Positions 43,430 to 52,833 of a stretch of DNA of 64,000 nt are shown piece after piece (the first letter of the stretch is position 1; every line of letters starts with the position of its first letter). A program made the position numbers and the translations under genes. The notes beneath the pieces were generated by a model. That model searched no databases and was not told where the DNA came from. It saw only the letters and a list, made by a program, of their open reading frames with translations. The stretch comes from Bryobacterales bacterium (GTDB taxonomy: Bacteria; Acidobacteriota; Terriglobia; Bryobacterales; UBA6623): positions 43,855 to 107,854 of the forward strand of contig JAPPLB010000173.1 in the NCBI GenBank assembly GCA_028819575.1, in the 5' to 3' direction.

Positions 43430-44548
43430 CTACGGCAATGACCTGGTATCGAGCCGATGAATCGTCGCCGCTTCCATCGCATCCCAGTCGATTTCCACAC
43501 CCAGGCCAGGCCCTGCAGGCGCGGCGACATGGCCGTCCGCCTGCGTCCGGATCACGTCGTGCATCCCGTATTCGTATGGTTCCCAAGGCACAGCTTGTTC
43601 GAAATACGTACTCAGTCCCGTCGCCAGCATCAGGTGGAGATTGGCGCTTGAGACCAGCGTGTTGCCCCAGGACATGATCTCGCACTGCATGCCCGCGGAT
43701 TCCACCATCGACAGGTACTTCCGGGCCGGTGTGAACCCGCCGCAGACGGTGACATCGGTCCGCGCTCTCGACCAGGACTGGGTCTCCAACGCGTGCTGGA
43801 AGGCCGTCTGGTCTTGAATCCAGTTGCCTGATGGAACAATGGGTACGTCAACGCTCTTGGTAAGCTCGCGATAGCCGGGCAGGTCGTAGTCCGGCAGAGG
43901 TGCCTCGAACCACGTGAATCCCAAGTCGTGCAACTCCGCTCCCACGCGCAGGGCGCTCTCCAGGTCGTAGTTGTTTTCCACGTCCAGCATGAATGCGGCA
44001 TCGTCTTGGAATTCCCGTCGCGCGGCGCGGGCCAGTTCGAGGTCCTTTTCCGGGAAGCACCAGCAGTGGAACTTCACCGCGCGAAAGCCCTGGCTGATCA
44101 TCTCTTCGACAAAGCGTAGATACGACGCGACATCGTCCAGCATCGGCGTGCTGGCATACGACAGGATTCGGTCCGTCGAGCCGCCCCAGAGCTGATAGAG
44201 GGGCTCTCCGGCGCTTTTGCCCATCAAATCCCACAACGCGATGTCGATGGCAGCCAGGGCTTGCGGCGGAAGGGGGAAAACCCGCGGCCACAAGTCACGC
44301 CATATCTTCTCCCGCGCCAGCGCGTCCTGGCCGATCAGCGCTGGGATCATGTGCCGAAGGGTCTCGCAGGTGTAGCGATCGTAATCGTAGGAGGTGTAAT
44401 TCGACACGCCGCCCACGCCCTCGTTGCCGTCATTCGTCGTGATCCGAACGACCGTATTCGTCATGTACTGTTCCGGCAGGTCGTGAGACCACGTAAAACG
44501 CTGAACTTTCGGCGCCACGACAAGAACCTCAACGCGTTCGATTTGCAT
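43430..44548 (-). CDS. enolase-superfamily enzyme (mandelate racemase/muconate lactonizing group)
   Basis: 372 residues from the ATG at 44548. The N-terminal capping domain is followed by the barrel with a Lys in FRAVKFHCW, metal ligands in MLDVENNYD and FEAPLPDYD, and the later GNWIQDQ and WGNTLVSSANLHL segments. Such enzymes abstract a proton next to a carboxylate, typically dehydrating or racemising sugar acids. It has no signal peptide, unlike the two paralogous-type enzymes at 52.8 and 55.7 kb. Open frame upstream to 44683 is not credible. Confidence 0.88.
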   Translation of the reverse strand: MQIERVEVLVVAPKVQRFTWSHDLPEQYMTNTVVRITTNDGNEGVGGVSNYTSYDYDRYTCETLRHMIPALIGQDALAREKIWRDLWPRVFPLPPQALAAIDIALWDLMGKSAGEPLYQLWGGSTDRILSYASTPMLDDVASYLRFVEEMISQGFRAVKFHCWCFPEKDLELARAARREFQDDAAFMLDVENNYDLESALRVGAELHDLGFTWFEAPLPDYDLPGYRELTKSVDVPIVPSGNWIQDQTAFQHALETQSWSRARTDVTVCGGFTPARKYLSMVESAGMQCEIMSWGNTLVSSANLHLMLATGLSTYFEQAVPWEPYEYGMHDVIRTQADGHVAAPAGPGLGVEIDWDAMEAATIHRLDTRSLP

Positions 44549-44985
44549 CGGGACCGTCCTCTTGTGGCGATCGACGTTTTGAGTCGCCGCCGCGGGTTCC
44601 GGAGGTTGCAGGCAGGCTCGCGAATCACAATAGCCGCGAAAGAGGAGATGAAGCCCCCTCGGTGTCCTGCTCTGGCAAATCAACCTCTGGAACCCAAAGG
44701 TTACGACAAATCTTGCCGGACGGAATCGTCTTGGATGCGCCAGGATTCGGGATCACTCCTCCATGGGTCGATAATTCCCTTTCAGGCGCTAAGGCTCCTG
44801 CTTGGTTCGCAGCAAGCGGATCAGTGAGGTGCGGGCCAGGCGCTTCGCGATGTCCCGCTCGTTCAGCCCTCCTTGTGAAGCTGCTTCCCCCTCAAGCTGT
44901 TTTGGCGGGGGTGGGGTGATACGATAGCTACATTGATGCAAGAGACGATGCTCCGGGTGCAGCCGCGAGCACTCGTTTCAGCCTG
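44549..44985. other. 437-bp intergenic region, no gene recognised
   Basis: Lies upstream of the enolase-superfamily gene (minus) and before the membrane-TPR gene (plus), so it should hold two divergent promoters. I see no clear -10/-35 pair, RNA gene or believable open frame. It runs into a tip-only palindrome at 44986. Confidence 0.35.
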
Positions 44986-45024
44986 CTAGCCTGCATGTCT
45001 CGCCGCGTGGCGAGACATGCAAGT
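44986..45024. repeat. tip-only palindrome of the repeat family
   Basis: A 38-base palindrome: CTAGCCTGCATGTCTCGCC facing GGCGAGACATGCAAGTCAG. Both arms share the change TTTCTC to TGTCTC and GAGAAA to GAGACA, so the stem is preserved. It ends 26 bases before the next gene's start. Confidence 0.8.
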
Positions 45025-45049
45025 CAGGGGTCGGGCTGGAACGTCCGCA

Positions 45050-46747
45050 ATGGCAAGCCGCGGGATCAAGAAGCGTAGGAGGAACCAAGCGTCCTCCGCG
45101 CGCGGGAATGTTGCAACGGCCACTCCCGCGCCGGTCTCTCCAGGAGTTCAGGTTGCTCGTGCGCGGCCCGCGGCGTCAGGCTGGATCATATCTCCCTTCT
45201 GGGACTCCGTACTCTTCATCGGCGCGCCGGCCGTCAGCATCGCAATCCTGTTCCCGCTGAGCCTGTTTTGGGAATCCGGCGAATATGCGGTCTTTCTGCT
45301 GGCCTTCCTGACCTTCGGTCATCACTTCCCCGGATTCGTCAGGGCCTACGGCGACCGGGAGCTCTTTTGGCGTTACAAGTGGCGCTTCCTGTTGGCGCCG
45401 CCGCTCTTTTTCGCGGCGGCCTACTGGTTTGAAGATCGGGGCCTGCACGGCATCCTGATGCTCGGTTTTACCTGGGATATCTGGCACGTCTTGATGCAGC
45501 ACTACGGCTTCATGCGGATCTATGACGCCAAGCAGCAGGAGATCGGGACTCTCACGGCGCGCCTGGATTGGCTTTTTTCGATCTCCGGTTATCTGGCGCT
45601 CATCATCGCCAGCCCCCACTACCGCAACAACCTCTTGTACCTGGCCTACCAGAGCGGAATCCCCGTACTGCCGATGGGGCTCTTCACGTTCCTCCAGAAC
45701 CTGATCTATCTGGTGGCCCTGGTGAGCGCGGTGGCCTATGTCGGCTACACGGTGTACCTGTGGCGGCAGGGTCGTCACAACATCCGCAAGCTGGCGGCGC
45801 TAGCGTTTTTCATGAGCGCCACCTACTACCTCTACATCTACAACCATGACTTCGTGGTCGGGTTCGCGGTCTGGTCAGGGTTCCATTGCCTGCAGTACTA
45901 CGGCATCGTCTGGGCCTTCAACCGCAGCCGCGTCGAAAGAGGAGGCGAGGTAACCAGGTTCGTTCGTTTTCTCTTCCGCCCCAAGGTTGGTCTGGCGATC
46001 CTCTATTCCTCGCTGATCTTCGCCTATGGAGGACTGGACTACCTGAAGAATTTCCTCGACGGCGGAACCGTCAGGACGCTCCTGGGCTCCTTCATTGGAG
46101 CTTCGACGATCCTTCACTACTACTTCGACGGATTCATTTGGAAGGTTCGGGAGAAGGATACGCGCGAGCCGCTGAACATCGACATCACCGCCGGAGAACC
46201 GGGCCTGGTGAAGTCATCCGCTCAAACATTGCGGACTTGGGCGCGGCGACTGCTGCCGAGTTACAAGAAAGGTCTCTACCAGGCGGGTTATGTGATGGCG
46301 TTCCTCGTGCTGGTGGGAAGCCTGGAAACGCGGCGTCCGAACGACGATCTGACGATGCATCGCGCGTTGGCCACCGTGGCGGCGGGGGCCGAGGAAGCGC
46401 ATCTGAGGTTGGGTGAGTCGCTCAGCGTGCGGGGTCAGACGACCGAAGCCCTCGGGGCGTACCGGCAGGCCGTCGAGCTGAACCCGGAATACGCCAAGGC
46501 CCACGTCATGCTGGGGGTGACGCTGGCGAGTCTCGGTCGGATCGATGAGGCCGTCGAGGCCTACCGTCAGGCGCTCGAGTTCCAGCCCGGGAACGCTGTC
46601 GGGCATTTCAACCTGGCCGCCGTGCTTGAAGGGCAAGGACATGCCGAGGAAGCGCTGCACCATTACCAACAAGCGACCCAGGGCGCCGATTCGCGGGCGG
46701 AACAATTGGCGCGCGAGGCGATCCTGCGGCTCCAGACCCAGCGCTAG
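45050..46747 (+). CDS. polytopic membrane protein with His-rich helices and a C-terminal TPR domain
   Basis: About 565 residues. A basic 40-residue N-terminus precedes about ten membrane helices (about 45-430). Several helices carry His motifs: FGHHFPGFV, IWHVLMQHYGF, GFHCLQYYG and LHYYFDGF. Three TPR units (AHLRLGESLSVRGQ..., AHVMLGVTLASLG..., GHFNLAAVLEGQG...) close the protein. I do not recognise the membrane family; clustered intramembrane His could bind metal or haem, as in Brp/Blh-type or desaturase-like enzymes, but this is inference. I chose the ATG at 45050. Confidence 0.75.
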   Translation: MASRGIKKRRRNQASSARGNVATATPAPVSPGVQVARARPAASGWIISPFWDSVLFIGAPAVSIAILFPLSLFWESGEYAVFLLAFLTFGHHFPGFVRAYGDRELFWRYKWRFLLAPPLFFAAAYWFEDRGLHGILMLGFTWDIWHVLMQHYGFMRIYDAKQQEIGTLTARLDWLFSISGYLALIIASPHYRNNLLYLAYQSGIPVLPMGLFTFLQNLIYLVALVSAVAYVGYTVYLWRQGRHNIRKLAALAFFMSATYYLYIYNHDFVVGFAVWSGFHCLQYYGIVWAFNRSRVERGGEVTRFVRFLFRPKVGLAILYSSLIFAYGGLDYLKNFLDGGTVRTLLGSFIGASTILHYYFDGFIWKVREKDTREPLNIDITAGEPGLVKSSAQTLRTWARRLLPSYKKGLYQAGYVMAFLVLVGSLETRRPNDDLTMHRALATVAAGAEEAHLRLGESLSVRGQTTEALGAYRQAVELNPEYAKAHVMLGVTLASLGRIDEAVEAYRQALEFQPGNAVGHFNLAAVLEGQGHAEEALHHYQQATQGADSRAEQLAREAILRLQTQR

Positions 46748-46815
46748 CCTCAAAGCGATGACGCGGGCGAGGTGACTTCGCTCCCAGGGGTCCTCGGGCG
46801 CCTCGGCCCCGAAGG

Positions 46816-46892
46816 CCGGCCTGCATTTCTCACGGCGTGGCGAGGCGAAGTCTGTGAGAGAGCCGCAAGGACGAGGCGCGAGCCGCTGGGGG
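46816..46892 (+). repeat. fragment of the 185-bp element (left arm and part of the interior)
   Basis: Begins GGCCTGCATTTCTCACGGC and follows the element through GAGGCGAAG and AAGGACGAGGCGCGAGCCGCT, then breaks off. The right arm is missing. Confidence 0.7.
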
Positions 46893-46920
46893 CTGACATG
46901 ACGTTGCCGGGAGGAACCTC

Positions 46921-47043
46921 ATGAGAAACCACGGACGTCTTCTCAAGAGGAATACGGCCACTGGGCTTGCGGCCCTGCTGCCTCTAGCCGGACTGCCGCC
47001 AACAGCGGCGGCAGCGGAGAGATGTAAGGACGAAACGGTTTAA
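46921..47043 (+). pseudogene. truncated secreted-protein start, 40 codons
   Basis: A strong ribosome site (GGGAGGA, 6 bases before ATG) drives a 40-codon frame that reads like a complete signal peptide: basic start with KR, then GLAALLPLAGLPPTAAA and a few residues before TAA. No mature domain follows. It may be the head of a gene whose body was lost, next to a broken repeat copy, or a genuine small exported peptide. Confidence 0.45.
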
Positions 47044-47054
47044 AAACGCAACTT

Positions 47055-47222
47055 TCATCCCTCGTGTCCGGTCGTCCGTCGAAGCGCCTTGACGGCGGTA
47101 TCGGCCGTTTCGAACGGACCGATGGAACGGCCCTTCTTGAAATCTTCGAAACTCTCGGCGATATCGCGATCGACAAGGCTCTTCGGGCTTAGTGTGATTC
47201 TCCCGCTCTCCACGGTGCCCAC
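47055..47222 (-). pseudogene. possible 3' gene remnant, 55 codons
   Basis: A minus-strand frame with protein-like composition (VESGRITLSPKSLVDRDIAE...), which remains open upstream into a repeat tip without any ATG. The segment ESFEDFKKGRSIGPFETADT resembles the C-terminal end of some small antitoxin-type proteins, but the match is only by eye. It may be a gene fragment left by rearrangement, or may start at the GTG at 47222. Confidence 0.3.
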
Positions 47223-47245
47223 ATGCGCGCAGCCCTGATGGCAGG

Positions 47246-48586
47246 CTAGGCGCGGCTGAAGATCGATTCGCTCAGCGTGCCGGTGCTGTCGGCGAAACCT
47301 TCCTGCTCGATGCCGAGGGATCGCAGGATGCTCAGGTACATGTTGGACATCCGCGTATCGCCGTTGCGCCAGTAGGTTCCGTGCCGCAGGCCCATGTTGG
47401 CTCCTCCCGCGACCAGCGTCGGCAGGTTCTTGGGGTAGTGCGTTGTGCTCGCGCCGCTTCCGAACAGCACGATCGTGTTGTCCAGGACGCTGCCGTTACG
47501 GTCCTGGTAGCCGCACATCCGTTCGAAGAAGTGAGCCAACTGCTGGCTCAGGAACAGATCGTACTTGGCGAATTGCCACTGCCCGTCCTTGTCGGTCGCA
47601 TGCGAGAGCTGGTGGTGAGTGCTCGTCAGGCCGAGCTTGAGAGGAAACGTGTCGCTGATTCCCATGCCGTCCTCGCGGTTGAGCATGAAAGCCACCGAGC
47701 GGGTGATGTCCGCGTCGAACGCCAGCGCGATCAGGTCGAACATCGTCCGGTAGTAGTCGGCGGGCTCTCCCTCGGACGTGGCATCGAGATTCAGATGCGA
47801 ATAGTCCTGCTTCTTGAGCGGGATGTCGATCCAGCGTTCCGACGCGATCAGCCTCGACTCGACTTCGTTCAGAGAGGTCAGGTACTGGTCCATCCGTTGC
47901 CGGTCGGATTTACCGAGCTGCCGGTCAAGCGAGCGGGCGTTTTCTGACACCGCGTCAACCAGCTTGATTCGGTTTTGTAGCTTGTCGCGTTGCGACTCGA
48001 GCGACGCGCGGTCGCCGCGGAACAGCCGGTTGAACACGCGGCGGGGGTTGTTCTCAGCCGGGATCGGCCTGCCTTCCAGGTTGTAGGAAATCGTTCCCGT
48101 CCGGGAAAGGAAGCCCGTCCCGGCATCGATCGATAGCACCAGCGACGGCTGCCGGCAGTACTGTTTGGTGTGCAGGGCGACGACCTGGTCGAGCGCGACC
48201 GAGTTGTAGGTTCCCCGATTCGGGTTGTGCAGGGGAGCTCCTGTGAGCCACATGTCGGAGCAGGTGTGCGGGTCCGCCTTCGGACCGCTGGGGTGAAACA
48301 GCCCGCCCATGAAGCTGAGCTGCTTGCGGAAGGGGCTCAGCGGCTCGGTGGACCGCCCGAAAACGAACTCCCCTTCGCGCTCGGCGGTGGGAAACCAGCT
48401 CCATTCATCGAGGCCGTTCTCCGCTTTCGGCAGCGACATGCCGTTCGCCGTGTAAAGCGCGCAGAAACGGCGCGGCGGCTGCTCGATCACCTCGGCGCCC
48501 ATGGCGTCGAGCACCGGCAGCGCCAGCGCGGCGCCTCCCGCCCCTTGCAGGAAAGCCCGCCGGTCGATCTTCAATGACTTGCTCAT
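47246..48586 (-). CDS. DUF1552 protein
   Basis: 446 residues. It begins with a Tat-like leader ([18 protein letters not shown]) and matches the DUF1552 pattern ([75 protein letters not shown]). This family is paired with large DUF1592-type cytochrome proteins in Planctomycetes, Verrucomicrobia and Acidobacteriota; the pair's role is unknown. GGAG lies before the ATG at 48586. It sits 31 bases downstream of the cytochrome gene on the same strand. The TAG stop abuts a repeat tip (GCAGGCTAG). Confidence 0.9.
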   Translation of the reverse strand: MSKSLKIDRRAFLQGAGGAALALPVLDAMGAEVIEQPPRRFCALYTANGMSLPKAENGLDEWSWFPTAEREGEFVFGRSTEPLSPFRKQLSFMGGLFHPSGPKADPHTCSDMWLTGAPLHNPNRGTYNSVALDQVVALHTKQYCRQPSLVLSIDAGTGFLSRTGTISYNLEGRPIPAENNPRRVFNRLFRGDRASLESQRDKLQNRIKLVDAVSENARSLDRQLGKSDRQRMDQYLTSLNEVESRLIASERWIDIPLKKQDYSHLNLDATSEGEPADYYRTMFDLIALAFDADITRSVAFMLNREDGMGISDTFPLKLGLTSTHHQLSHATDKDGQWQFAKYDLFLSQQLAHFFERMCGYQDRNGSVLDNTIVLFGSGASTTHYPKNLPTLVAGGANMGLRHGTYWRNGDTRMSNMYLSILRSLGIEQEGFADSTGTLSESIFSRA

Positions 48587-48617
48587 CGGTTTCTCCGCTG
48601 TCAGCGTTTGCTCGCTT

Positions 48618-51600
48618 CTACTTCTCGAGGAAAAGCTTGTTGCTGACGACATAGCGGATCATGTCCTGCATCCGGTAGCCGTCCGGCCTCAGCTTCGCTC
48701 CGTCCTGCTTGAGATAGTTTAGCTCATTGTACGAGAGGCTTCGACCGTTCGCGTAGGTCGCGAGATGCTTCAGAACGCTGAACGCCACCTGGTCGAGCCG
48801 GTCCTGGCTGAGATAGCGTTTCAGGTCGTTCACGCCCCTTACTTCCGTGCCGTCGGGCAGGGTGGACCGCGCGTCCACGCTCGACGCCTTCAGCCGCCCT
48901 CCCGCGTCGAGCTCTTCGAACGGCACTCCCCAGGGATCGATCTTGGTATGGCACTGGGCGCAACCGGGCTGGTCCCGATGCCGGGCAAGCCGCTCGCGCA
49001 GCGGCAATCCCTCGGTGTCCTCGGCCAGGTCCGGGATATTGGGAGGCGGGGGGTCGGGCGGCTCGGCGATGATCTTCCTCGCCAGCCACGCCCCGCGCTT
49101 GACGGGGTTCGATTCGCGGCCATCCGACAGTCCCGCCATGATCGCCGCTTGCGTCAGCACGCCGCCGAGTTCGGGACGGCGATGGCGGATGGGGACGAAC
49201 TCGAACCCGCTGTCGGTCTGGTTGCCCAGGCCGTAGTAGCCGGCGACAACCTCGTTCGCCATCACGATGTCGGAATCGACCAGGTGACTCACCGGCAGGT
49301 TGTTCCGAAACAGGTATTCAATGAACTCGGCCGGCTCCTTGCGTAACTGCGCCCGCGTGTCGCGCGTGAGCTTCGGGAACATCTCGCTGTCCGGCTCGAG
49401 CACGTCGAACTTGTCCAGGCTGAGCCACTGGGACACGAACTCCCGGACAAATCTCGAGAATCGCGTGTCCCGTATCATCCGATCGACCTCGCCATCCAGC
49501 CGCTTCCGGAGCTTGCCGCCGGCGGCGAGTTCCAGCGTCGTGCGGTCCGGAGGGCCGTTCCACAAGAAATAGGCGAGCTTCGAGGCCAGCTCGAGGTCTT
49601 CGACCGGCTCCGGTTCGGGCGTGGCGCTCCTCTCGACCAGAAACAGGAATTGCGGCGATGTCAGCGCCACCTGCAACGAGTCCGCGATGCTCCCGCGGAA
49701 ACCGCGTCCCGCCTCGAGCGACTGCCTGAACACGGCCATGAGCGTTGCTTTTTCGGAGGCCGTGACCGGGCGGCGGTAGGCCCTTGTAGCGAATGTGCTC
49801 AGGATCTCCCGCGCGTAGCCCGCAGAGTCGGCCTTGCGGTCCGAGTCGATGAAGATGTTCCGATGCGGCCGGGGCGGCCAGTTTTCGTACAGCGGCCCTT
49901 CGAACTCCACCGACCGGACAAGCAGTCGCGGCATGTCGCGGCCGTCGGTGTGTTCGCTGCGAACCGCGATCTCGCGAATGCCCGCCAGGTAATTGACGTT
50001 GTTCTTCTCGACATCGGGACTGGGATAGTCGCGGATGGCGCCCTCGAACACGTAGCGCGCAAGCTCGCCGCTGCGAACCGTTTTCGGGGCGCCGACTGGA
50101 GCGAAGGTGCTGCCGCAGTCTCGGCGCAGCCCCAGGTGCACGCCGAGCCGCGGAAAGCGCTTCTCGAAGGCCGCAAAGCGCCGCGAGAGTTCGAGGTCAT
50201 CGGAAAGCGGAGTCAGCACGATCCGACTCACGCCCTTCACGCCGGCGTGCGTGGTTTCGACGTTCAGCGGCCCCGCGTCCAGCCGCACGGCGAGGAATGC
50301 CGGTTGCTCCAGCTTGGCCGAGTATTCCCGCTCACCTAATTTCAGCGTCACCTCTTGAGGTTCCTCGGGGGGAGGTTCGGCAAACTCCCGCCCGGGCTCC
50401 ACCAGGGCTTGCAACTCGGCCTCATCCAGGGCCCGCCGGTACAAACGCACTTCGTCCAGTTCGCCGTGGAAATGATTTCCACCCGGAAGTTGCCCGAGAT
50501 GGAGATCCATGCCCGGGTTGTCCAGGTTCTCAGGGCCGACCGTTCCGCTGGCAACCAGGTAGCCGTTGACGTAGAGCCTTGTTTGCTCCTCCCCGCGTTT
50601 GACGACGGCCGCGACATGCTGCCAGGCATCTTTGCGAATCATGCCCTTCGGCGAGGTCACGCCGCCGTTGGATACCTTGTCGGGGCGAGTCGTCTCGATC
50701 CGAAATGCGCCCTGTCCGCCAATGGTTTCCAGGTACCAGCCATGTGTCCACTGGCGGGCTCCGAGCGCGACGATACCGGCCCTCCGGAGCTGTCTCGGGT
50801 GGAGCCAGGCCGCAACCGTGAAGTCGCCTTCGCCCACGTCCATCGTGTCGCTGCGGGGGATCACCGCCGAGTCTCCTTCCCCGTCGAGAGACAGGGCCTT
50901 TCCGAACGGGGAATCGACGTATCGGGCGTCGCCTTCCAAACGGCCGGGCCCGCCGCTCTCGCCCGGCCACGGACCGGCCAGTCCCTCGGTGAGTCGCGAT
51001 GGGGTGGCCGGACGCGGCGGACTGGGCCGCTCCGCTTCGTAGAGGTCGACCTGGAAGAGGCCGCCCTTGTCGATCGTCACGGTTTGCGGCCTGCCCGGGT
51101 CGCGAATCACGATCGCCACCGGGGAGCCGGGATCGCGGGCCGGTTCGCCGGGGTCCAGCAGCAGTCCGTCGTCGTACCTCGCGGCCGTGACGGTCACGCG
51201 GAAGCGTCCGTAGTCGGGAAGCTCCCGCACCGAGATCTTGAAATTCGCCTTCGGCCCGTAGGTGCCCTCGCTCTGGAAGATCTCGTCGGTGGGTATCGCG
51301 GGCCGCAACAGCAGTCCCTCGGGCACGGTGCTGTACGGGCTTCCCTTCGGATATCCGCGGCTGCCGCGCATCCCCGCGAACACCGCGTGATAGATGCTGT
51401 CGAAGTCCCTCCAGCCGCGAACCGTGTCGTTCCCCTGGTAGCCTTCGATGAAGCGGTACTTGGTCCGCATGCGGAACGGCTCGAAGGCCAACGGCTTGCT
51501 CGGCGTAAGCTGGGTCACGACGTAGTCTTCGATGTTCAGCAGGTGGCTGTTTGCTCCCAGAATGAGTTTGCCGGGGAGAGGGTCGGGATTGATCGATCTG

Positions 51601-52262
51601 CCCAGGTCGACGCGGAAGTTCTGGATCGAAGGCTTCGAGTCCGGGTCTACGATCGATCGGCTCAATGCATCCGCTGCGATCTCGAGGTACGCTTCCATCT
51701 GCAGCGGCGAAAAATCCAGCGTCTCCGCGCTGTTTACGAATCCATCTTCGGAGACGGCGTCGGGAGGGAGCGTGTCCGTCACGTCGTCGTCCAGCAGCAG
51801 CAGCTCGCGCAAGGTATTACGGTATTGCGGCACGGTAAGGCGGCGCGCATTGCCGTTCTTCGGCGTCGGACGCGAGCGAGCCGCATCCAGCGCTTCGGTG
51901 ATCCAGTCCAGCGCCGCCTGCCGTTCGGGGCCGTCTGGTTGCGGCGCGCCCTCGGGGGGCATGACCTTGTCGCCGATCTGTCTTCGAATCACCTCCCACA
52001 AACGCAGGCGCCGCTCCTCGAACGATCCGTCAAGCTGGTCGAGCCGAACCCCCGAGATAGCCGTGTCGGTGTTGTGGCACAGGTAGCAGTTCTTCTTCAA
52101 GAACGGCTCGATGCGCTGTTCGAACGACACCCTGAGCGCGCTCGGACTTGCCTCCGCCGCCCGGACCGGAGCGGCGCTCAACGCCCACGCGGTCACCCAA
52201 GCGAGCACGACGGCGAAAACACATCCGGTCCGCAGTCGGGGCCAGCGGTTCTTAGGGGTCAT
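48618..52262 (-). CDS. large exported cytochrome-type protein with LamG and DUF1587/1592/1588/1585-type domains
   Basis: 1214 residues with a signal peptide (residues 1-35). Residues about 40-110 form a planctomycete-type cytochrome c domain with the haem site CYLCH (59-63). DUF1587-type sequence follows. A LamG/concanavalin-like domain lies about 440-640 ([36 protein letters not shown]). DUF1595, DUF1592, DUF1588 and DUF1585 regions occupy the C-terminal third, including a second CxxCH ([13 protein letters not shown]). It is presumably a periplasmic electron-transfer or polysaccharide-binding protein. It is co-directional with DUF1552. The start is uncertain; an ATG at 52343 is possible. Confidence 0.88.
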   Translation of the reverse strand: MTPKNRWPRLRTGCVFAVVLAWVTAWALSAAPVRAAEASPSALRVSFEQRIEPFLKKNCYLCHNTDTAISGVRLDQLDGSFEERRLRLWEVIRRQIGDKVMPPEGAPQPDGPERQAALDWITEALDAARSRPTPKNGNARRLTVPQYRNTLRELLLLDDDVTDTLPPDAVSEDGFVNSAETLDFSPLQMEAYLEIAADALSRSIVDPDSKPSIQNFRVDLGRSINPDPLPGKLILGANSHLLNIEDYVVTQLTPSKPLAFEPFRMRTKYRFIEGYQGNDTVRGWRDFDSIYHAVFAGMRGSRGYPKGSPYSTVPEGLLLRPAIPTDEIFQSEGTYGPKANFKISVRELPDYGRFRVTVTAARYDDGLLLDPGEPARDPGSPVAIVIRDPGRPQTVTIDKGGLFQVDLYEAERPSPPRPATPSRLTEGLAGPWPGESGGPGRLEGDARYVDSPFGKALSLDGEGDSAVIPRSDTMDVGEGDFTVAAWLHPRQLRRAGIVALGARQWTHGWYLETIGGQGAFRIETTRPDKVSNGGVTSPKGMIRKDAWQHVAAVVKRGEEQTRLYVNGYLVASGTVGPENLDNPGMDLHLGQLPGGNHFHGELDEVRLYRRALDEAELQALVEPGREFAEPPPEEPQEVTLKLGEREYSAKLEQPAFLAVRLDAGPLNVETTHAGVKGVSRIVLTPLSDDLELSRRFAAFEKRFPRLGVHLGLRRDCGSTFAPVGAPKTVRSGELARYVFEGAIRDYPSPDVEKNNVNYLAGIREIAVRSEHTDGRDMPRLLVRSVEFEGPLYENWPPRPHRNIFIDSDRKADSAGYAREILSTFATRAYRRPVTASEKATLMAVFRQSLEAGRGFRGSIADSLQVALTSPQFLFLVERSATPEPEPVEDLELASKLAYFLWNGPPDRTTLELAAGGKLRKRLDGEVDRMIRDTRFSRFVREFVSQWLSLDKFDVLEPDSEMFPKLTRDTRAQLRKEPAEFIEYLFRNNLPVSHLVDSDIVMANEVVAGYYGLGNQTDSGFEFVPIRHRRPELGGVLTQAAIMAGLSDGRESNPVKRGAWLARKIIAEPPDPPPPNIPDLAEDTEGLPLRERLARHRDQPGCAQCHTKIDPWGVPFEELDAGGRLKASSVDARSTLPDGTEVRGVNDLKRYLSQDRLDQVAFSVLKHLATYANGRSLSYNELNYLKQDGAKLRPDGYRMQDMIRYVVSNKLFLEK

Positions 52263-52348
52263 GTCGAGTCCGCGCACGGAAGAAGCGTCGCCGGCCGGCA
52301 GCCGCCCGGCCCGACGCGCTAACGCTATGGTAAGCGAATTCATGAAGG

Positions 52349-52371
52349 CCGTGACTCGTGTCTCGTGATGC
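52349..52371 (+). repeat. heptameric TCGTGNY tract
   Basis: Reads CCGTGAC, TCGTGTC, TCGTGAT. It lies upstream of the large cytochrome gene's chosen start, in the gap between divergent genes. Confidence 0.5.
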
Positions 52372-52620
52372 GCGGCGTAGGCCGCTGTTGCTGAACATCC
52401 GGCTTGCCTGCTCAGGTACTTGGATCGTGGGTGAAGCCAGGTCACAAGGCCGCAAAGGGCAGAGCCAGGACTCCTCCGCCGAGAGGGATCCGTACATCGC
52501 CCGGATGCACGACGTACCCGCGCATCGCCGCTTCACCGGATTGGCGCGGCCCTGTCAGGACGACCGCCGGGAACTCGGAAGCGGCCTGCCTGAGGACCGG
52601 CTCGAGGGAGCGTCTGATAT
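52372..52620. other. part of the 571-bp divergent gap, no gene recognised
   Basis: A 91-codon plus-strand frame (52358-52633) spans this stretch, but its composition is not protein-like and I reject it. No repeat-element sequence is present. It ends at a hairpin with a T-run (52621). Confidence 0.3.
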
Positions 52621-52647
52621 GAGGTGGAGGTAATTCCCACCTCTTTT
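52621..52647 (+). terminator. intrinsic-terminator-like hairpin
   Basis: GAGGTGG (52621-52627) pairs with CCACCTC (52637-52643) and TTTT follows. No annotated plus-strand gene ends before it, so it may close an unseen short transcript or act in the leader of the downstream enzyme gene. A second AT-rich palindrome (ATTATGC...GCATAAT, 52654-52676) follows. Confidence 0.45.
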
Positions 52648-52690
52648 ATGTAGATTATGCGTTCAGAATGCATAATTCTCATCAGAGCGG

Positions 52691-52724
52691 TGTTTCGTGT
52701 CTCGTGACCCGTGTTTCGTGACGC
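52691..52724 (+). repeat. heptameric TCGTGNY tract
   Basis: Four units in a row (TTCGTGT, CTCGTGA, CCCGTGT, TTCGTGA), one of the clearest examples in the window. Confidence 0.65.
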
Positions 52725-52833
52725 TTGGCGCGGGCGGATGCTCTGCGTGGTTGCCCGAACTTGCCGGGCTCTTGAGACTGCGATCGTCTCGCTGATTGAC
52801 AGTGCGGCAGAGAGCCGTCATTCTTTTTAGACC

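Noticed and set aside
52358..52633. 91-codon plus-strand frame in the divergent gap
   Set aside because: No ribosome site and a composition typical of chance frames; it only happens to end near a hairpin.
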